Below are positions 43,871-52,817 of a stretch of DNA of 64,000 bases, in pieces. Position 1 is the first letter of the stretch; each line of letters begins with the position of its first letter. A program made the position numbers and the translations under genes. This stretch comes from Actinokineospora baliensis (lineage in GTDB: Bacteria; Actinomycetota; Actinomycetes; Mycobacteriales; Pseudonocardiaceae): NCBI RefSeq assembly GCF_016907695.1, contig NZ_JAFBCK010000001.1, positions 434,001 to 498,000 of the forward strand, given 5' to 3'. Below the pieces are notes generated by a model, which was not told the origin of the DNA, did no database searches, and was given only the letters and a program-made list of their open reading frames with translations.

Positions 43871-45271
43871 TCAGTCGAGGTCGTCGTGCCGCATGAGCTG
43901 GCGGCCCGCCTCGGTGATCGACCCCGACAGCGAGGGGTACACCGAGAAGGTCAGCGCGAGGTCGTCGACGGTCAACTGGTTCTGCACCGCGAGGGCGATC
44001 GGCAGGATCAACTCGCTGGCGCTGGGGGCCACGATGACCCCGCCGATCACCACGCCGGTGGCCGGGCGGCAGAACAGCTTCACGAAACCGCGGCGCAGGC
44101 CCTCCATCTTCGCCCTGGCGTTGGTGGCCAGCGGCAGCGTGATCGTGCGCGCGGGCACCTCGCCGCTGTCGATGGCCTGCTGGCTGATCCCGACGGTGGC
44201 GATCTCGGGGTGGGTGAACACGTTGGCCGCGACGGTCTTGAGCTTGATCGGGGCGACACCCTCGCCGAGCGCGTGCCACATCGCGATCCGGCCCTGCATG
44301 GCCGCCACCGAGGCGAGCATCAGCACACCGGTGCAGTCGCCTGCGGCGTACACGCCGGGGATCCCGGTGCGCGACACCCGGTCGACGGTGATGAACCCGC
44401 CGGGGCCCGGCTCGACGCCGATCTTGTCGAGCCCGATGTCGGTGGTGTTGGGCACCGAGCCGACGGTCATCAGCGCGTGGCTGGCCCGGACCGTCTCGCC
44501 GCCCTTGAGGTGCACGGTGACCCCGGTGTGGTCGCGCTCGATCTTCTCCGCGCGGGCGTGCTTGACCAGGGTGGTGCCGCGCTCGGAGAACACGTCCTCC
44601 AGCACAGCGGCGGCGTCGGCGTCCTCGTGCGGCAGGACCCGGTCGCGGCTGGAGATCACGGTGACCTTGACGCCCATCTCGATGAACGCGGAGGCGAACT
44701 CGGCGCCGGTGACCCCGGAGCCGACCACGACCAGGTGCTCCGGCAGCTCGGGCAGGTCGTAGATCTGGCGCCAGTCGAACACGCGCACCCCGTCCGGCTC
44801 GGCGCCGGGGATCACCCGGGGGGTGGCGCCGGTGGCGATGAGCACGACGTCGGCGGGCAGCACCTCGGTGGTGCCGCCGGACTCCACGGCGACCCGGTGC
44901 GCGGCCATGCCGGTGCGGTCGTCGCAGAACCGCGCGGTGCCGGTGACCACCCGCACGCCCTCGCGCTGCACCCGGTTGCGGATGTCGGCGGACTGGGCGA
45001 GCGCCAGGCCGCGCACCCGGCCCCTGACCACCGGCAGGTGCACCGTCGAGTCGACGTCGTCGGTGCCGATCCCCAGCTCGTCGGCGTCGCGGAAGGCGAC
45101 CCTGGCACCGGCCGAGGCGATGAAGGTCTTGGACGGGACGCAGTCGTAGAGCACGCAGGCGCCGCCGAGGCCGTCCCGCTCGACCACGGTCACCTCGGCG
45201 CCGTGCTGCGCGGCGACCAGGGCCGCCTCGTACCCGGCAGGCCCGCCGCCCATGATCACGATCCGGGTCAC
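43871..45271 (-). CDS. lpdA: NAD(P)H-quinone dehydrogenase (LpdA-like flavoprotein disulfide reductase)
   Basis: The 466-residue flavoenzyme opens with an FAD dinucleotide fold (IVIMGGGPAGYEAALVAAQHG), then the active-site segment GGACVLYDCVPSK with C39 and C44, the NAD-binding VVVGSGVTGAEFASAF and the FAD motif GVYAAGDCTGVLMLASVAAMQG. The order glpD-lpdA matches mycobacteria (Rv3302c-Rv3303c). As I recall, the M. tuberculosis enzyme lacks the first cysteine and reduces quinones. Here both are present, so disulfide reductase activity is possible. GTG 45271 has GGAGG five bases upstream. Confidence 0.9.
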   Translation of the reverse strand: MTRIVIMGGGPAGYEAALVAAQHGAEVTVVERDGLGGACVLYDCVPSKTFIASAGARVAFRDADELGIGTDDVDSTVHLPVVRGRVRGLALAQSADIRNRVQREGVRVVTGTARFCDDRTGMAAHRVAVESGGTTEVLPADVVLIATGATPRVIPGAEPDGVRVFDWRQIYDLPELPEHLVVVGSGVTGAEFASAFIEMGVKVTVISSRDRVLPHEDADAAAVLEDVFSERGTTLVKHARAEKIERDHTGVTVHLKGGETVRASHALMTVGSVPNTTDIGLDKIGVEPGPGGFITVDRVSRTGIPGVYAAGDCTGVLMLASVAAMQGRIAMWHALGEGVAPIKLKTVAANVFTHPEIATVGISQQAIDSGEVPARTITLPLATNARAKMEGLRRGFVKLFCRPATGVVIGGVIVAPSASELILPIALAVQNQLTVDDLALTFSVYPSLSGSITEAGRQLMRHDDLD

Positions 45272-45397
45272 CTGGTCCTCCGTTCACCCGCGCGTGTACC
45301 CGCGAACACGGTAGCCGGGGCGGCCCAACCGGGTCGGGGGTGGCCGCGAAAAGGTGATCCCTGGGCGCGGCTGCCTGCTGACACCGCACGGTGTGGC

Positions 45398-45403
45398 TAG
45401 GCT
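45398..45403 (+). promoter_or_regulatory. -10 element of the GGCT-like gene
   Basis: TAGGCT ends seven bases before GTG 45411, with no ribosome-binding site. Confidence 0.55.
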
Positions 45404-45410
45404 GTCCGGC

Positions 45411-45872
45411 GTGCCGCTCTATGCCGCTTACGGGTCGAACATGGATCCGGGCCAGATGACGCAGCGTGCCCCGCATTCGCCGATGGCCGGGACGGGGTGG
45501 CTCGTCGGGTGGCGGCTGACCTTCGGGGGCGAGGACCTCGGGTGGGAGGGCGCGCTGGCCACCGTCGTCGAGGACCCGGACTCGCAGGTGTTCGTCGTGC
45601 TCTACGACGTCACCGACGACGAGAAGAACCTGGATCGCTGGGAGGGCTCCGAGCTGGGGCTGCACTCCAAGATCCGGTTGCGGGTGCAGACCCTGGAGGG
45701 CTCCGTGCTCTCCTGGCTCTACGTCCTCGACGCCTACGAGGGCGGCCTGCCCTCGGCCCGCTACCTCGGTGTGGTCGCCGACGCCGCGGAGGCCGCCGGG
45801 GCACCCGCCGACTACGTCGAGGACCTGCGGATTAGGCCGTGCAGTGGAATCGGGCCCGCCGCGACCAGCTGA
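45411..45872 (+). CDS. Gamma-glutamylcyclotransferase-like (AIG2/GGCT) protein
   Basis: A 153-residue protein with the GGCT fold signature YAAYGSNMDPGQM right at the N-terminus, the substrate-loop residue pattern GWLVGWRLTF and the catalytic-glutamate segment LDRWEGSELGLH. The family releases 5-oxoproline from gamma-glutamyl compounds, but many bacterial members are uncharacterised. The start at GTG 45411 is set by the -10 spacing and gives the family's normal N-terminus. Confidence 0.87.
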   Translation: MPLYAAYGSNMDPGQMTQRAPHSPMAGTGWLVGWRLTFGGEDLGWEGALATVVEDPDSQVFVVLYDVTDDEKNLDRWEGSELGLHSKIRLRVQTLEGSVLSWLYVLDAYEGGLPSARYLGVVADAAEAAGAPADYVEDLRIRPCSGIGPAATS

Positions 45873-45970
45873 GCACAACTCCGGGGTGTGCCGCACGTCT
45901 CCTCCGGTATGGCCGACTCGCGGCCATACCGCTCGCCGACCAGGTGTCGGCCAGTGCGAGGAGAACGGAC

Positions 45971-46534
45971 ATGGCACATCGGAGATCCTGGCTCGCCACC
46001 CTGACCGCGGCGCTCGCCGCCGTCACCCTGTCAGCGACCCCAGCGGCCGCTGACCCGACACCCACCGCCGCGACCTGCGGCACCACCTGGGGTTCGCTGC
46101 CCAAGTCCAGCGCGGGCGCGCCGGACAACGGCTCGCTCACCGGGGTCCGCTCCGGCAGGCACGACTGCTACGACCGGCTCGTGTTCGACATCCGCGGCGC
46201 GCACGTGCGCGACTACTCGATCGGCTACGCCGACTCGTTCGAGGACATCGCGGGCAACCCGGTCACCGTGCGCGGCGGCGCGGGGCTGTTCCTCCACGTC
46301 GACGCCTCCGCCTACGACCTCGACACCGGGGACCTGCTGTTCGACCCGCCGAACCCGGCGGAGGTGGTCGCCGTCGACGGCTACCGGACCTTCCGGCAGC
46401 TGCACTCGCTCGGCGGCCGCGTGCCGTACACGACGTTCGCACTCGGGGTCCGGGCGCGCCTGCCCTTCCGAGCGCTCACGATCGACGACGGCAGCACAAC
46501 GCGACTGGTCATCGACGTCGCGCACACATGGTGA
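45971..46534 (+). CDS. Secreted AMIN-like domain protein (first of two)
   Basis: The 187-residue protein has a Sec signal peptide (SWLATLTAALAAVTLSATPAAA). The mature domain matches the actinobacterial AMIN-like family: CGTTWGSLPK, GRHDCYDRLVFDI, RLPFRALTIDDG and RLVIDVAHTW. Two cysteines (CGTTW and DCYD) probably form a disulfide. The family is thought to bind cell wall or glycan; that is not shown. GAGGAG lies seven bases before the ATG. A paralogue follows after 17 bp. Confidence 0.85.
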   Translation: MAHRRSWLATLTAALAAVTLSATPAAADPTPTAATCGTTWGSLPKSSAGAPDNGSLTGVRSGRHDCYDRLVFDIRGAHVRDYSIGYADSFEDIAGNPVTVRGGAGLFLHVDASAYDLDTGDLLFDPPNPAEVVAVDGYRTFRQLHSLGGRVPYTTFALGVRARLPFRALTIDDGSTTRLVIDVAHTW

Positions 46535-46551
46535 GAAGAGGGGGAGTTGCG

Positions 46552-47100
46552 GTGAAACGCTTGTTCTCGATCGTGGCCGCGGTGGCCGTGGCGTGCACAC
46601 TCGCGGTGTTCGCGCCCGGTGCGGCCACAGCGGACCCGTACTGCGGCATCACGTGGGGCTCCGGGGTCAAGTCCGCGGGCCTCAACGCCGCGGGCTGGCT
46701 GCGCGACGTGCGCGGCGGCAGGCACGAGTGCTACGACCGGCTGGTGATCGACCTGGACGCCCCCGGCGGCCACGGCTACCACGTCAGCTACGTCAACGAG
46801 ATCACCCAGGACGGCAGCGGCGCCGTCATCCCGACCCGGGGCGCGGCGAAGCTGCAGATCGTCGCCCGCGGCCGCGCCTACGACGACAACGGCCAGTCGA
46901 CCTACCACCCGGCCAACTGGACCGAACTGGTCGACGTCACCGGCTGGTCGACCTTCCGGCAGGTGGTCTTCGCAGGCACGTTCGAAGGCGACTCGACCGT
47001 GGGGATCGGGCTGCGGGCCCGGTTGCCGTTCCGGGCGTTCACCCTGCCGCGCGACAACGGCGGCACCCGGATCGTGATCGACGTGGCGCACTTCTGGTGA
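46552..47100 (+). CDS. Secreted AMIN-like domain protein (second of two)
   Basis: This 182-residue paralogue of the preceding gene has a signal peptide (LFSIVAAVAVACTLAVFAPG) and the same block order: CGITWGSGVK, GRHECYDRLVIDL, WSTFRQVVF, RLPFRAFTLPRD and IVIDVAHFW. GGGGGAG lies five bases before GTG 46552. The pair is one transcription unit ending in a strong terminator. It probably arose by tandem duplication; the loop between the conserved cores differs in length. Confidence 0.85.
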   Translation: MKRLFSIVAAVAVACTLAVFAPGAATADPYCGITWGSGVKSAGLNAAGWLRDVRGGRHECYDRLVIDLDAPGGHGYHVSYVNEITQDGSGAVIPTRGAAKLQIVARGRAYDDNGQSTYHPANWTELVDVTGWSTFRQVVFAGTFEGDSTVGIGLRARLPFRAFTLPRDNGGTRIVIDVAHFW

Positions 47101-47115
47101 TGTGAACCGAACGGG

Positions 47116-47142
47116 TGACCGCCCCGGAATCCGGGGCGGTCA
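47116..47142 (+). terminator. Terminator of the AMIN-like gene pair
   Basis: A perfect 12-bp stem (TGACCGCCCCGG) with a 3-base loop is followed by TCCCTTTG. Confidence 0.85.
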
Positions 47143-47306
47143 TCCCTTTGTGGACCGCTGACGATTCGACGCGCCCGTTCGCCACGGAATTGGTCGGATC
47201 AGGTGGATGATCGCCGCCCCCGTTCCCCTGCGCCGCCGTTCCGGTGGAAGATGATCTCGCGGCGCCGCACACCGACCAGATATCTCGGCGAAATGGGAGG
47301 GTTCGG

Positions 47307-47729
47307 ATGCGGACAATGGCCAGGCGGTGGGCTCGAACAGTGACTGCCATCGGGGGGAGCGCCATTCTGGCGGTGGCCACGGCGACCGCGGCCGGTGCCG
47401 CGACAGCCAGGAACGGGGTCTGCGAGACCGGGGAGTTCTGCCTGTACTGGGGCTTCGGCCTGTCGGGATCGGTGTCGGACTTCAGTGGTTCGATCTCGAA
47501 CTACGGCGCCTCGCAGCCGGGGTGCTACGAGTTCAAGGGGCCAGGCGCGGGTCAGGGTGAATGCGTCAAGAACAATGCGATCTCGGCCTGGAACAGGACG
47601 AGCGGGAACCAGATCACGGTGTACTACAACAGCGGCTACGGTGGAATATCAGACACATTCCTGCCCGATGAGCACGGGGACATGATCGAGGCGATGCGCA
47701 ACCAGAACGCCTCGCACAAGTTCGCGTAA
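47307..47729 (+). CDS. Secreted peptidase inhibitor family I36-type protein
   Basis: The 140-residue protein has a signal peptide (residues 1-32, ending AGAATA). A beta/gamma-crystallin-like domain of the I36 type follows: CETGEFCLYWGFGLSGSVSDF, CYEFKGPG, VKNNAISAWNRTSGNQITVYYNSGYGG. Four cysteines are placed for two disulfides. Known members inhibit metalloproteases (SMPI) or act as secreted development-related proteins. Which applies here is unknown. GGGAGG lies six bases before the ATG. Confidence 0.83.
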   Translation: MRTMARRWARTVTAIGGSAILAVATATAAGAATARNGVCETGEFCLYWGFGLSGSVSDFSGSISNYGASQPGCYEFKGPGAGQGECVKNNAISAWNRTSGNQITVYYNSGYGGISDTFLPDEHGDMIEAMRNQNASHKFA

Positions 47730-47761
47730 TCGCAGGGGTTCCGACCGCCGCACGGGAAAAA

Positions 47762-47796
47762 CCCGGGGGTCCACGTTCCGCACGTGAACCCCCGGG
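47762..47796. terminator. Bidirectional terminator
   Basis: A 15-bp stem (CCCGGGGGTCCACGT, one mismatch) lies between the convergent I36 and amidohydrolase genes. Confidence 0.75.
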
Positions 47797-47810
47797 GAGC
47801 CGGGGAACCC

Positions 47811-49115
47811 TCAGGCCAGCGCGGCCAGGGCGGTGTGGGTCATGACGCGGATGCCCGCCAGCAGGGCCCGCTCGTCGAGTTCGAAGGTCGGCTGGTGCAG
47901 GTCCCGCATCGGGCCCTCGCCCGGCCACACGCCCAGGCGCATGAAGGAGCCGGGGACGTGTTCGAGGTACCAGCCGAAGTCCTCGCCGCCCGCCGACTGC
48001 TTGGTGCCCGCCAGCGCGTCCTCGCCCAGGGCCGCCTCGATCGCGGTGCGCAGGTACTGCGTGCTCTCGCGCTCGTTGATCACCGGCGGCACGCCGCGGC
48101 GGTGCTGGAGTTCGTAGCCGACGCCGGTGGGGGCCAGCAGGGACTGCACCAGGCCCTCCACCAGGGGCTCCAGGTCGGCCCAGACGTCGTGGTCGCCGGT
48201 GCGCAGGGTGCCGCGCAGGAACCCGTCCTGCGGGACGGCGTTGGGGGCGTCGCCCGCGTGGACGGCACCCCACACGAGCACGGTGCCGGAGCGGGGGTCC
48301 ACCCGGCGCGACAGCAGCGCGGGCAGGCCGGTGATCACGGTGCCCAGGGCGTGCACCAGGTCGGCGGTCAGGTGCGGGCGGGAGGTGTGCCCGCCTGGCG
48401 AGGTGAGGCGCAGTTCGAGCAGGTCGGTGGCCGAGGTGATCGCTCCGACCCGGGTGCCGACCCGACCGACCTCGGTGCGGGGGTCGCAGTGCAGGCCGAA
48501 GATGCGCTCCACGCCGTCGAGGCCGCCCGCGTCGATGACCTCGAGCGCGCCGCCGGGCATGACCTCCTCGGCGGGCTGGAAGATCAGCCGGACGCGGCCG
48601 GGCAGGGACGGCGCGGAGGCCAGGGCGATGCCGGTGGCCAGCAGGATCGTGGTGTGCGCGTCGTGGCCGCAGGCGTGCGCGGCGCCGGGGGTGGTCGCGG
48701 CGTAGGGCAGGCCGGTGGCCTCGGTCATCGGCAGGGCGTCCATGTCCGCGCGCAGCGCCACGCAGCGCTCACCGGTGCCGATGTCGCAGATCAGGCCGGT
48801 GCCGCCGGGCAGCAGCTCCGGCTGCAGGCCGAACGACTTGAGCAGGCCCGCGACCAGCTCGGTGGTGGCGAACTCCTGCCGGGACAGCTCCGGGTGGGCG
48901 TGGATGTGCCGGAACCAGGCCAGCACGTCGGCGGCGTTGGCGGCGAGCCACTGGTCCAGCCACTCCGGTCCGCGCCCCGCGCCGAGATCTTCCACAGGGG
49001 GCATAGTGACCCCACTGGGGGTGATCAGCACGGCGGACTCCGGACCCGACTTGGCCACCCGGGTACCTCGGCCACCCTCGAAGGGCAGGTCGGGCCGCGA
49101 ATCCAACACAGTCAC
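47811..49115 (-). CDS. M20 family amidohydrolase
   Basis: 434 residues of the M20D amidohydrolase/hippurate hydrolase group. The metal-binding motifs are RADMDALPM, ACGHDAHTTILL, QPAEEVMPGGA and AGGEDFGWYLEHVPG. The dimerisation domain has SPGGHTSRPH. Likely substrates are N-acyl amino acids. The mycobacterial homologues AmiA1/AmiB1 lie in the same place, between lpdA and the nucleoside phosphorylase. GTG 49115 has GGAGG upstream. The first 60 residues are longer than usual, and an internal start near MPPVEDLG is possible. Confidence 0.9.
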   Translation of the reverse strand: MTVLDSRPDLPFEGGRGTRVAKSGPESAVLITPSGVTMPPVEDLGAGRGPEWLDQWLAANAADVLAWFRHIHAHPELSRQEFATTELVAGLLKSFGLQPELLPGGTGLICDIGTGERCVALRADMDALPMTEATGLPYAATTPGAAHACGHDAHTTILLATGIALASAPSLPGRVRLIFQPAEEVMPGGALEVIDAGGLDGVERIFGLHCDPRTEVGRVGTRVGAITSATDLLELRLTSPGGHTSRPHLTADLVHALGTVITGLPALLSRRVDPRSGTVLVWGAVHAGDAPNAVPQDGFLRGTLRTGDHDVWADLEPLVEGLVQSLLAPTGVGYELQHRRGVPPVINERESTQYLRTAIEAALGEDALAGTKQSAGGEDFGWYLEHVPGSFMRLGVWPGEGPMRDLHQPTFELDERALLAGIRVMTHTALAALA

Positions 49116-49320
49116 GCGACCCCTCCGGCGATGGGCTTCTCGGTCGTTGTTGCGGTCTCCATTTGTCTTCGATCCTGCCCTATGGCAGGCGTCACCCAGC
49201 GCCGTTCCGGGCGCTGTACGGCCCGCGGTAGCGCGGCTGCGACCAACGGTCAGCCGACCTTCGCCCCGGCTGGTTGTTGATCAAGACGACCGGTGTTCGT
49301 ACCGGGGTGAACGCCGGTGC

Positions 49321-49596
49321 TCAGCCCTTCTTGCGCTTGGACCGCACCCGGTTGCCGTAGATCACCAGGCCGAGCAGCACGACCGCGACCACCCCGACGA
49401 CCAGCTTGTTCTTCGCCTTGTCGGCGTCGGCCTCGGTCTGCGCCGGGGGGATCTCGACCCCGGGTGCGGTGGTTTGTTGGGCGAGCACGGCTGAGCCGGG
49501 GACGGGGGCGGCCGAGGCGGTACCCACGGCGGTGCCCAGTGCGAGCAGGACGCCGAGGAGCACCGCGGACAGCAGCCGGGACACGCGGACGGACAA
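49321..49596 (-). CDS. Small membrane protein with signal peptide
   Basis: A 91-residue protein of no recognised family. It has a signal peptide (LLSAVLLGVLLALGTAVGTASA), a short Pro/Gln-rich outside stretch with charged DADKAKNK, one transmembrane helix (LVVGVVAVVLLGLVIYG) and a basic stop-transfer tail (RVRSKRKKG). I choose TTG 49596, which has GGAGGG seven bases upstream. A GTG at 49653 would add 19 residues before the signal peptide and overlap meaB. TAACCT near 49627 may be its -10. Confidence 0.65.
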   Translation of the reverse strand: MSVRVSRLLSAVLLGVLLALGTAVGTASAAPVPGSAVLAQQTTAPGVEIPPAQTEADADKAKNKLVVGVVAVVLLGLVIYGNRVRSKRKKG

Positions 49597-49636
49597 GGGC
49601 CGGCCCTCCAGGTCGGGGAGCGAATCGGTCACCAGG

Positions 49637-50635
49637 TTAGTCGGCCCGGTCACTGTCCGCGAAGGCCGAAAGGATCTTCTCGGCGGCCAGCGTCGCGGTC
49701 AGCCGACCGGCGCGCACCTCACCCTCGAGCCCGGGGGTCAGCGCGCGGACGGCCGGGTGGTCGTGCAGCCGGGCGAGCAGGGTGTCGCGGACCATCGCCC
49801 AGGTCCAGTCGACCTGCTGCTGCCTGCGCTTCTCGGCGAGCTCGCCGGTGGCCGACAGCGCCAGGTGGTGCTCCTCGACCCGCGCCCACAGCTCGTCGAG
49901 GCCCAGGCCCTCCTGGCCGCTGCAGGTCAGCACCGGCGGGGTCCAGGTGGCGGCCGGGTTGCGCAGCAGCCGCAGGGCGCTCGCCAGCTCCCTGGCCGCC
50001 TTGCCCGCCTCGGCCGCGTGGTCGCCGTCGGCCTTGTTGACCGCGATGACGTCGGCGAGCTCCAGCACGCCCTTCTTGATCCCCTGCAGCTGGTCGCCGG
50101 TCCTGGCGAGGGTGAGGAACAGGAAGCAGTCGACCATGTTGGCCACGGCGGTCTCGGACTGCCCGACGCCGACGGTCTCCACCAGGACCGTGTCGTACCC
50201 GGCGGCCTCCATCAACACGATCGTCTCCCGGGTGGCCCTGGCGACGCCGCCGAGGGTGCCCGAGGTCGGCGACGGGCGGATGAACGCGGCCGGGTCGACC
50301 GCGAGCCGCGACATGCGGGTCTTGTCGCCGAGGATGCTGCCGCCGGTGCGGGTGGAGGACGGGTCGACGGCCAGGACGGCGACCGTGCGGCCCGCGGCGG
50401 TGAGGTTCGTGCCCAGCGCGTCGATGAACGTCGACTTGCCGACGCCGGGCACGCCGGTGATCCCGACCCGGTGCGCGCCGCCCGCGTGCGGCAGCAGCCG
50501 GACCAGCAACCGCTGCGCGAGGGCGCGGTGGTCGGCGCGGCGGGACTCGACCAGGGTGATCGCCCGCGACAGGACCGCGCGGTCGCCCGCGCGGACGCCG
50601 TCGGTGTAGGTGTCGAGGTCGAGCGGGTCAGCCAA
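49637..50635 (-). CDS. meaB: Methylmalonyl-CoA mutase-associated GTPase
   Basis: The 332-residue G3E GTPase guards and reloads adenosylcobalamin in methylmalonyl-CoA mutase. The P-loop [12 protein letters not shown], the DPSS(T)[13 protein letters not shown] switch, [10 protein letters not shown] and the NKAD guanine-specificity motif are present. The best start is TTG 50635, which overlaps the last codons of mutB by 8 bp; this gives the family's usual N-terminus. It is the third gene of the mutA-mutB-meaB operon. Confidence 0.92.
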   Translation of the reverse strand: MADPLDLDTYTDGVRAGDRAVLSRAITLVESRRADHRALAQRLLVRLLPHAGGAHRVGITGVPGVGKSTFIDALGTNLTAAGRTVAVLAVDPSSTRTGGSILGDKTRMSRLAVDPAAFIRPSPTSGTLGGVARATRETIVLMEAAGYDTVLVETVGVGQSETAVANMVDCFLFLTLARTGDQLQGIKKGVLELADVIAVNKADGDHAAEAGKAARELASALRLLRNPAATWTPPVLTCSGQEGLGLDELWARVEEHHLALSATGELAEKRRQQQVDWTWAMVRDTLLARLHDHPAVRALTPGLEGEVRAGRLTATLAAEKILSAFADSDRAD

Positions 50636-52817
50636 GCTCGTGCCCGTGCCGCTCGGCCAGGGTCCGCAGCAGCTGGGCCGCCGCGGTGGCGATGACGGTG
50701 CCGGGCGGGAAGATCGCGGCGGCACCGGCGGCGCGCAGGTCGTCGAAGTCCTGCGGCGGGATGACCCCGCCGACGACGATCATGATGTCGTCGCGGCCGA
50801 GCTCGGCCAGCTCGCCGCGCAGCGCGGGCACCAGGGTGAGGTGGCCCGCCGCGAGCGAGTTGACCCCGACGATGTGCACGTCGGCCTCGACGGCCTGGCG
50901 GGCGACCTCGCCGGGGGTGGAGAACAGCGGGCCCACGTCGACGTCGAAGCCGAGGTCGGCGAACGCGGTCGCGATGACCTTCTGGCCGCGGTCGTGCCCG
51001 TCCTGGCCCATCTTGGCGACCAGGATGCGCGGCCGCCGCCCCTCGGCGTCGGCGAAGGCCTCGACCACGGCGCGGGTCCGCTCGACGGTGTCGCCGTCGC
51101 CGGACTTGCCGACCTCGTCGCGGTACACGCCGGAGATCGTACGGATCTGGGCGGAATGCCTGCCCCAGACCTTGCCGAGGGCCTCGGAGATCTCGCCGAC
51201 GGTCGCCTTGGCGCGCGCGGCGTCGATGGCCAGTTCGAGCAGGTTGCCCTCGCCGGTCGCGGCACGGGTGAGCGCGTCGAGCTTGGCGGTGACGGTGTCG
51301 TTGTCGCGTTCTTCGCGCAGCCGCCGCAGCTTCTCCAGCTGCTGCCCGCGCACCCCTGCGTTGTCGACCTTGAGCACGTCGATCTGCTCGTCGTCGGTGA
51401 GCCGGTACTTGTTGACGCCGATCACCGGCTGGCGGCCGGAGTCGATGCGCGCCTGGGTGCGGGCGGCCGCCTCCTCGATCCGCAGCTTCGGGATGCCCGC
51501 GTCGATCGCCTTGGCCATGCCGCCCGCGGCCTCGACCTCGCTGATGTGCCCCCACGCCTTGGCGGCGAGCTCGTAGGTGAGCCGCTCGACGAACGCGGAG
51601 CCGCCCCACGGGTCGATCACCCTGGTGGTGCCGGACTCCTGCTGCAGCAGCAGTTGCGTGTTGCGGGCGATGCGCGCGGAGAAGTCGGTCGGCAGCGCGA
51701 GGGCCTCGTCGAGGGCGTTGGTGTGCAACGACTGGGTGTGCCCCTGGGTGGCGGCCATGGCCTCCACGCAGGTGCGGGCGACGTTGTTGTAGACGTCCTG
51801 CGCGGTCAGCGACCAGCCGGAGGTCTGGCAGTGCGTGCGCAGGCTCAGCGACTTGTCGTCGGCCGGGTCGAAGCCCTTGACCAGCCGTGCCCACAGCAGC
51901 CGGGCCGCCCGAAGCTTGGCGACCTCCATGAAGAAGTTCATCCCGATCGCCCAGAAGAACGACAGCCTCGGCGCGAAGGTGTCGACCGGCAGCCCGGCGT
52001 CGCGGCCCGCGCGGATGTACTCGACGCCGTCGGCGAGGGTGTAGGCGAGCTCCAGGTCGGCGGTCGCCCCGGCCTCCTGCATGTGGTAGCCGGAGATGGA
52101 GATCGAGTTGTACTTCGGCATGTTCCGCGAGGTGAACGCGAAGATGTCGGAGATGATCCGCATGGACGGGCCGGGCGGGTAGATGTAGGTGTTGCGGACC
52201 ATGAACTCCTTGAGGATGTCGTTCTGGATGGTCCCGGCGAGCTGCTGCGGCGCGACCCCCTGCTCCTCCGCGGCGACCACGTAGAGCGCCAGTACCGGCA
52301 GGACGGCGCCGTTCATGGTCATCGACACGCTCATCTTGTCCAGCGGGATGCCGTCGAAGAGCTGGCGCATGTCGTAGATGGAGTCGATGGCCACGCCCGC
52401 CATGCCGACGTCACCGGCGACCCGGGGGTGGTCGGAGTCGTAGCCGCGGTGGGTGGCCAGGTCGAAGGCGACCGAGAGGCCCTTCTGGCCTGCGGCGAGG
52501 TTGCGGCGGTAGAAGGCGTTCGACTCCTCGGCGGTGGAGAACCCGGCGTACTGGCGGATGGTCCACGGCTGGTTGACGTACATCGTCGGGTAGGGGCCGC
52601 GCAGGTACGGCGGGATTCCCGGGTAGGTGCGCAGGAAGTCCAGGCCCGCGGTGTCCTCGCCGGTGTACACCGGCTTCACCGCGATGCCCTCCGGCGTCTC
52701 CCAGGTCAGCGCGTCGGCGTCCTTGCCGGTGTGCTCGCGCAGGGCGGCGCGCCAGTCGTCGCCGGTGGTCGGGGTGGGGTCGCCGAGCTCGACGGCGCCG
52801 AAGTCGGGGATGCTCAT
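50628..52817 (-). CDS. mutB: Methylmalonyl-CoA mutase large subunit
   Basis: The 729-residue catalytic subunit interconverts methylmalonyl-CoA and succinyl-CoA. The TIM barrel has [19 protein letters not shown] and [19 protein letters not shown] sequence ([15 protein letters not shown]). The C-terminal B12 domain has the DxHxxG cobalt-ligand motif in [10 protein letters not shown]. The ATG overlaps the mutA stop by four bases (ATGA). It uses the methylmalonyl-CoA that the AccA3/AccD5 carboxylase can make. Confidence 0.97.
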   Translation of the reverse strand: MSIPDFGAVELGDPTPTTGDDWRAALREHTGKDADALTWETPEGIAVKPVYTGEDTAGLDFLRTYPGIPPYLRGPYPTMYVNQPWTIRQYAGFSTAEESNAFYRRNLAAGQKGLSVAFDLATHRGYDSDHPRVAGDVGMAGVAIDSIYDMRQLFDGIPLDKMSVSMTMNGAVLPVLALYVVAAEEQGVAPQQLAGTIQNDILKEFMVRNTYIYPPGPSMRIISDIFAFTSRNMPKYNSISISGYHMQEAGATADLELAYTLADGVEYIRAGRDAGLPVDTFAPRLSFFWAIGMNFFMEVAKLRAARLLWARLVKGFDPADDKSLSLRTHCQTSGWSLTAQDVYNNVARTCVEAMAATQGHTQSLHTNALDEALALPTDFSARIARNTQLLLQQESGTTRVIDPWGGSAFVERLTYELAAKAWGHISEVEAAGGMAKAIDAGIPKLRIEEAAARTQARIDSGRQPVIGVNKYRLTDDEQIDVLKVDNAGVRGQQLEKLRRLREERDNDTVTAKLDALTRAATGEGNLLELAIDAARAKATVGEISEALGKVWGRHSAQIRTISGVYRDEVGKSGDGDTVERTRAVVEAFADAEGRRPRILVAKMGQDGHDRGQKVIATAFADLGFDVDVGPLFSTPGEVARQAVEADVHIVGVNSLAAGHLTLVPALRGELAELGRDDIMIVVGGVIPPQDFDDLRAAGAAAIFPPGTVIATAAAQLLRTLAERHGHELG

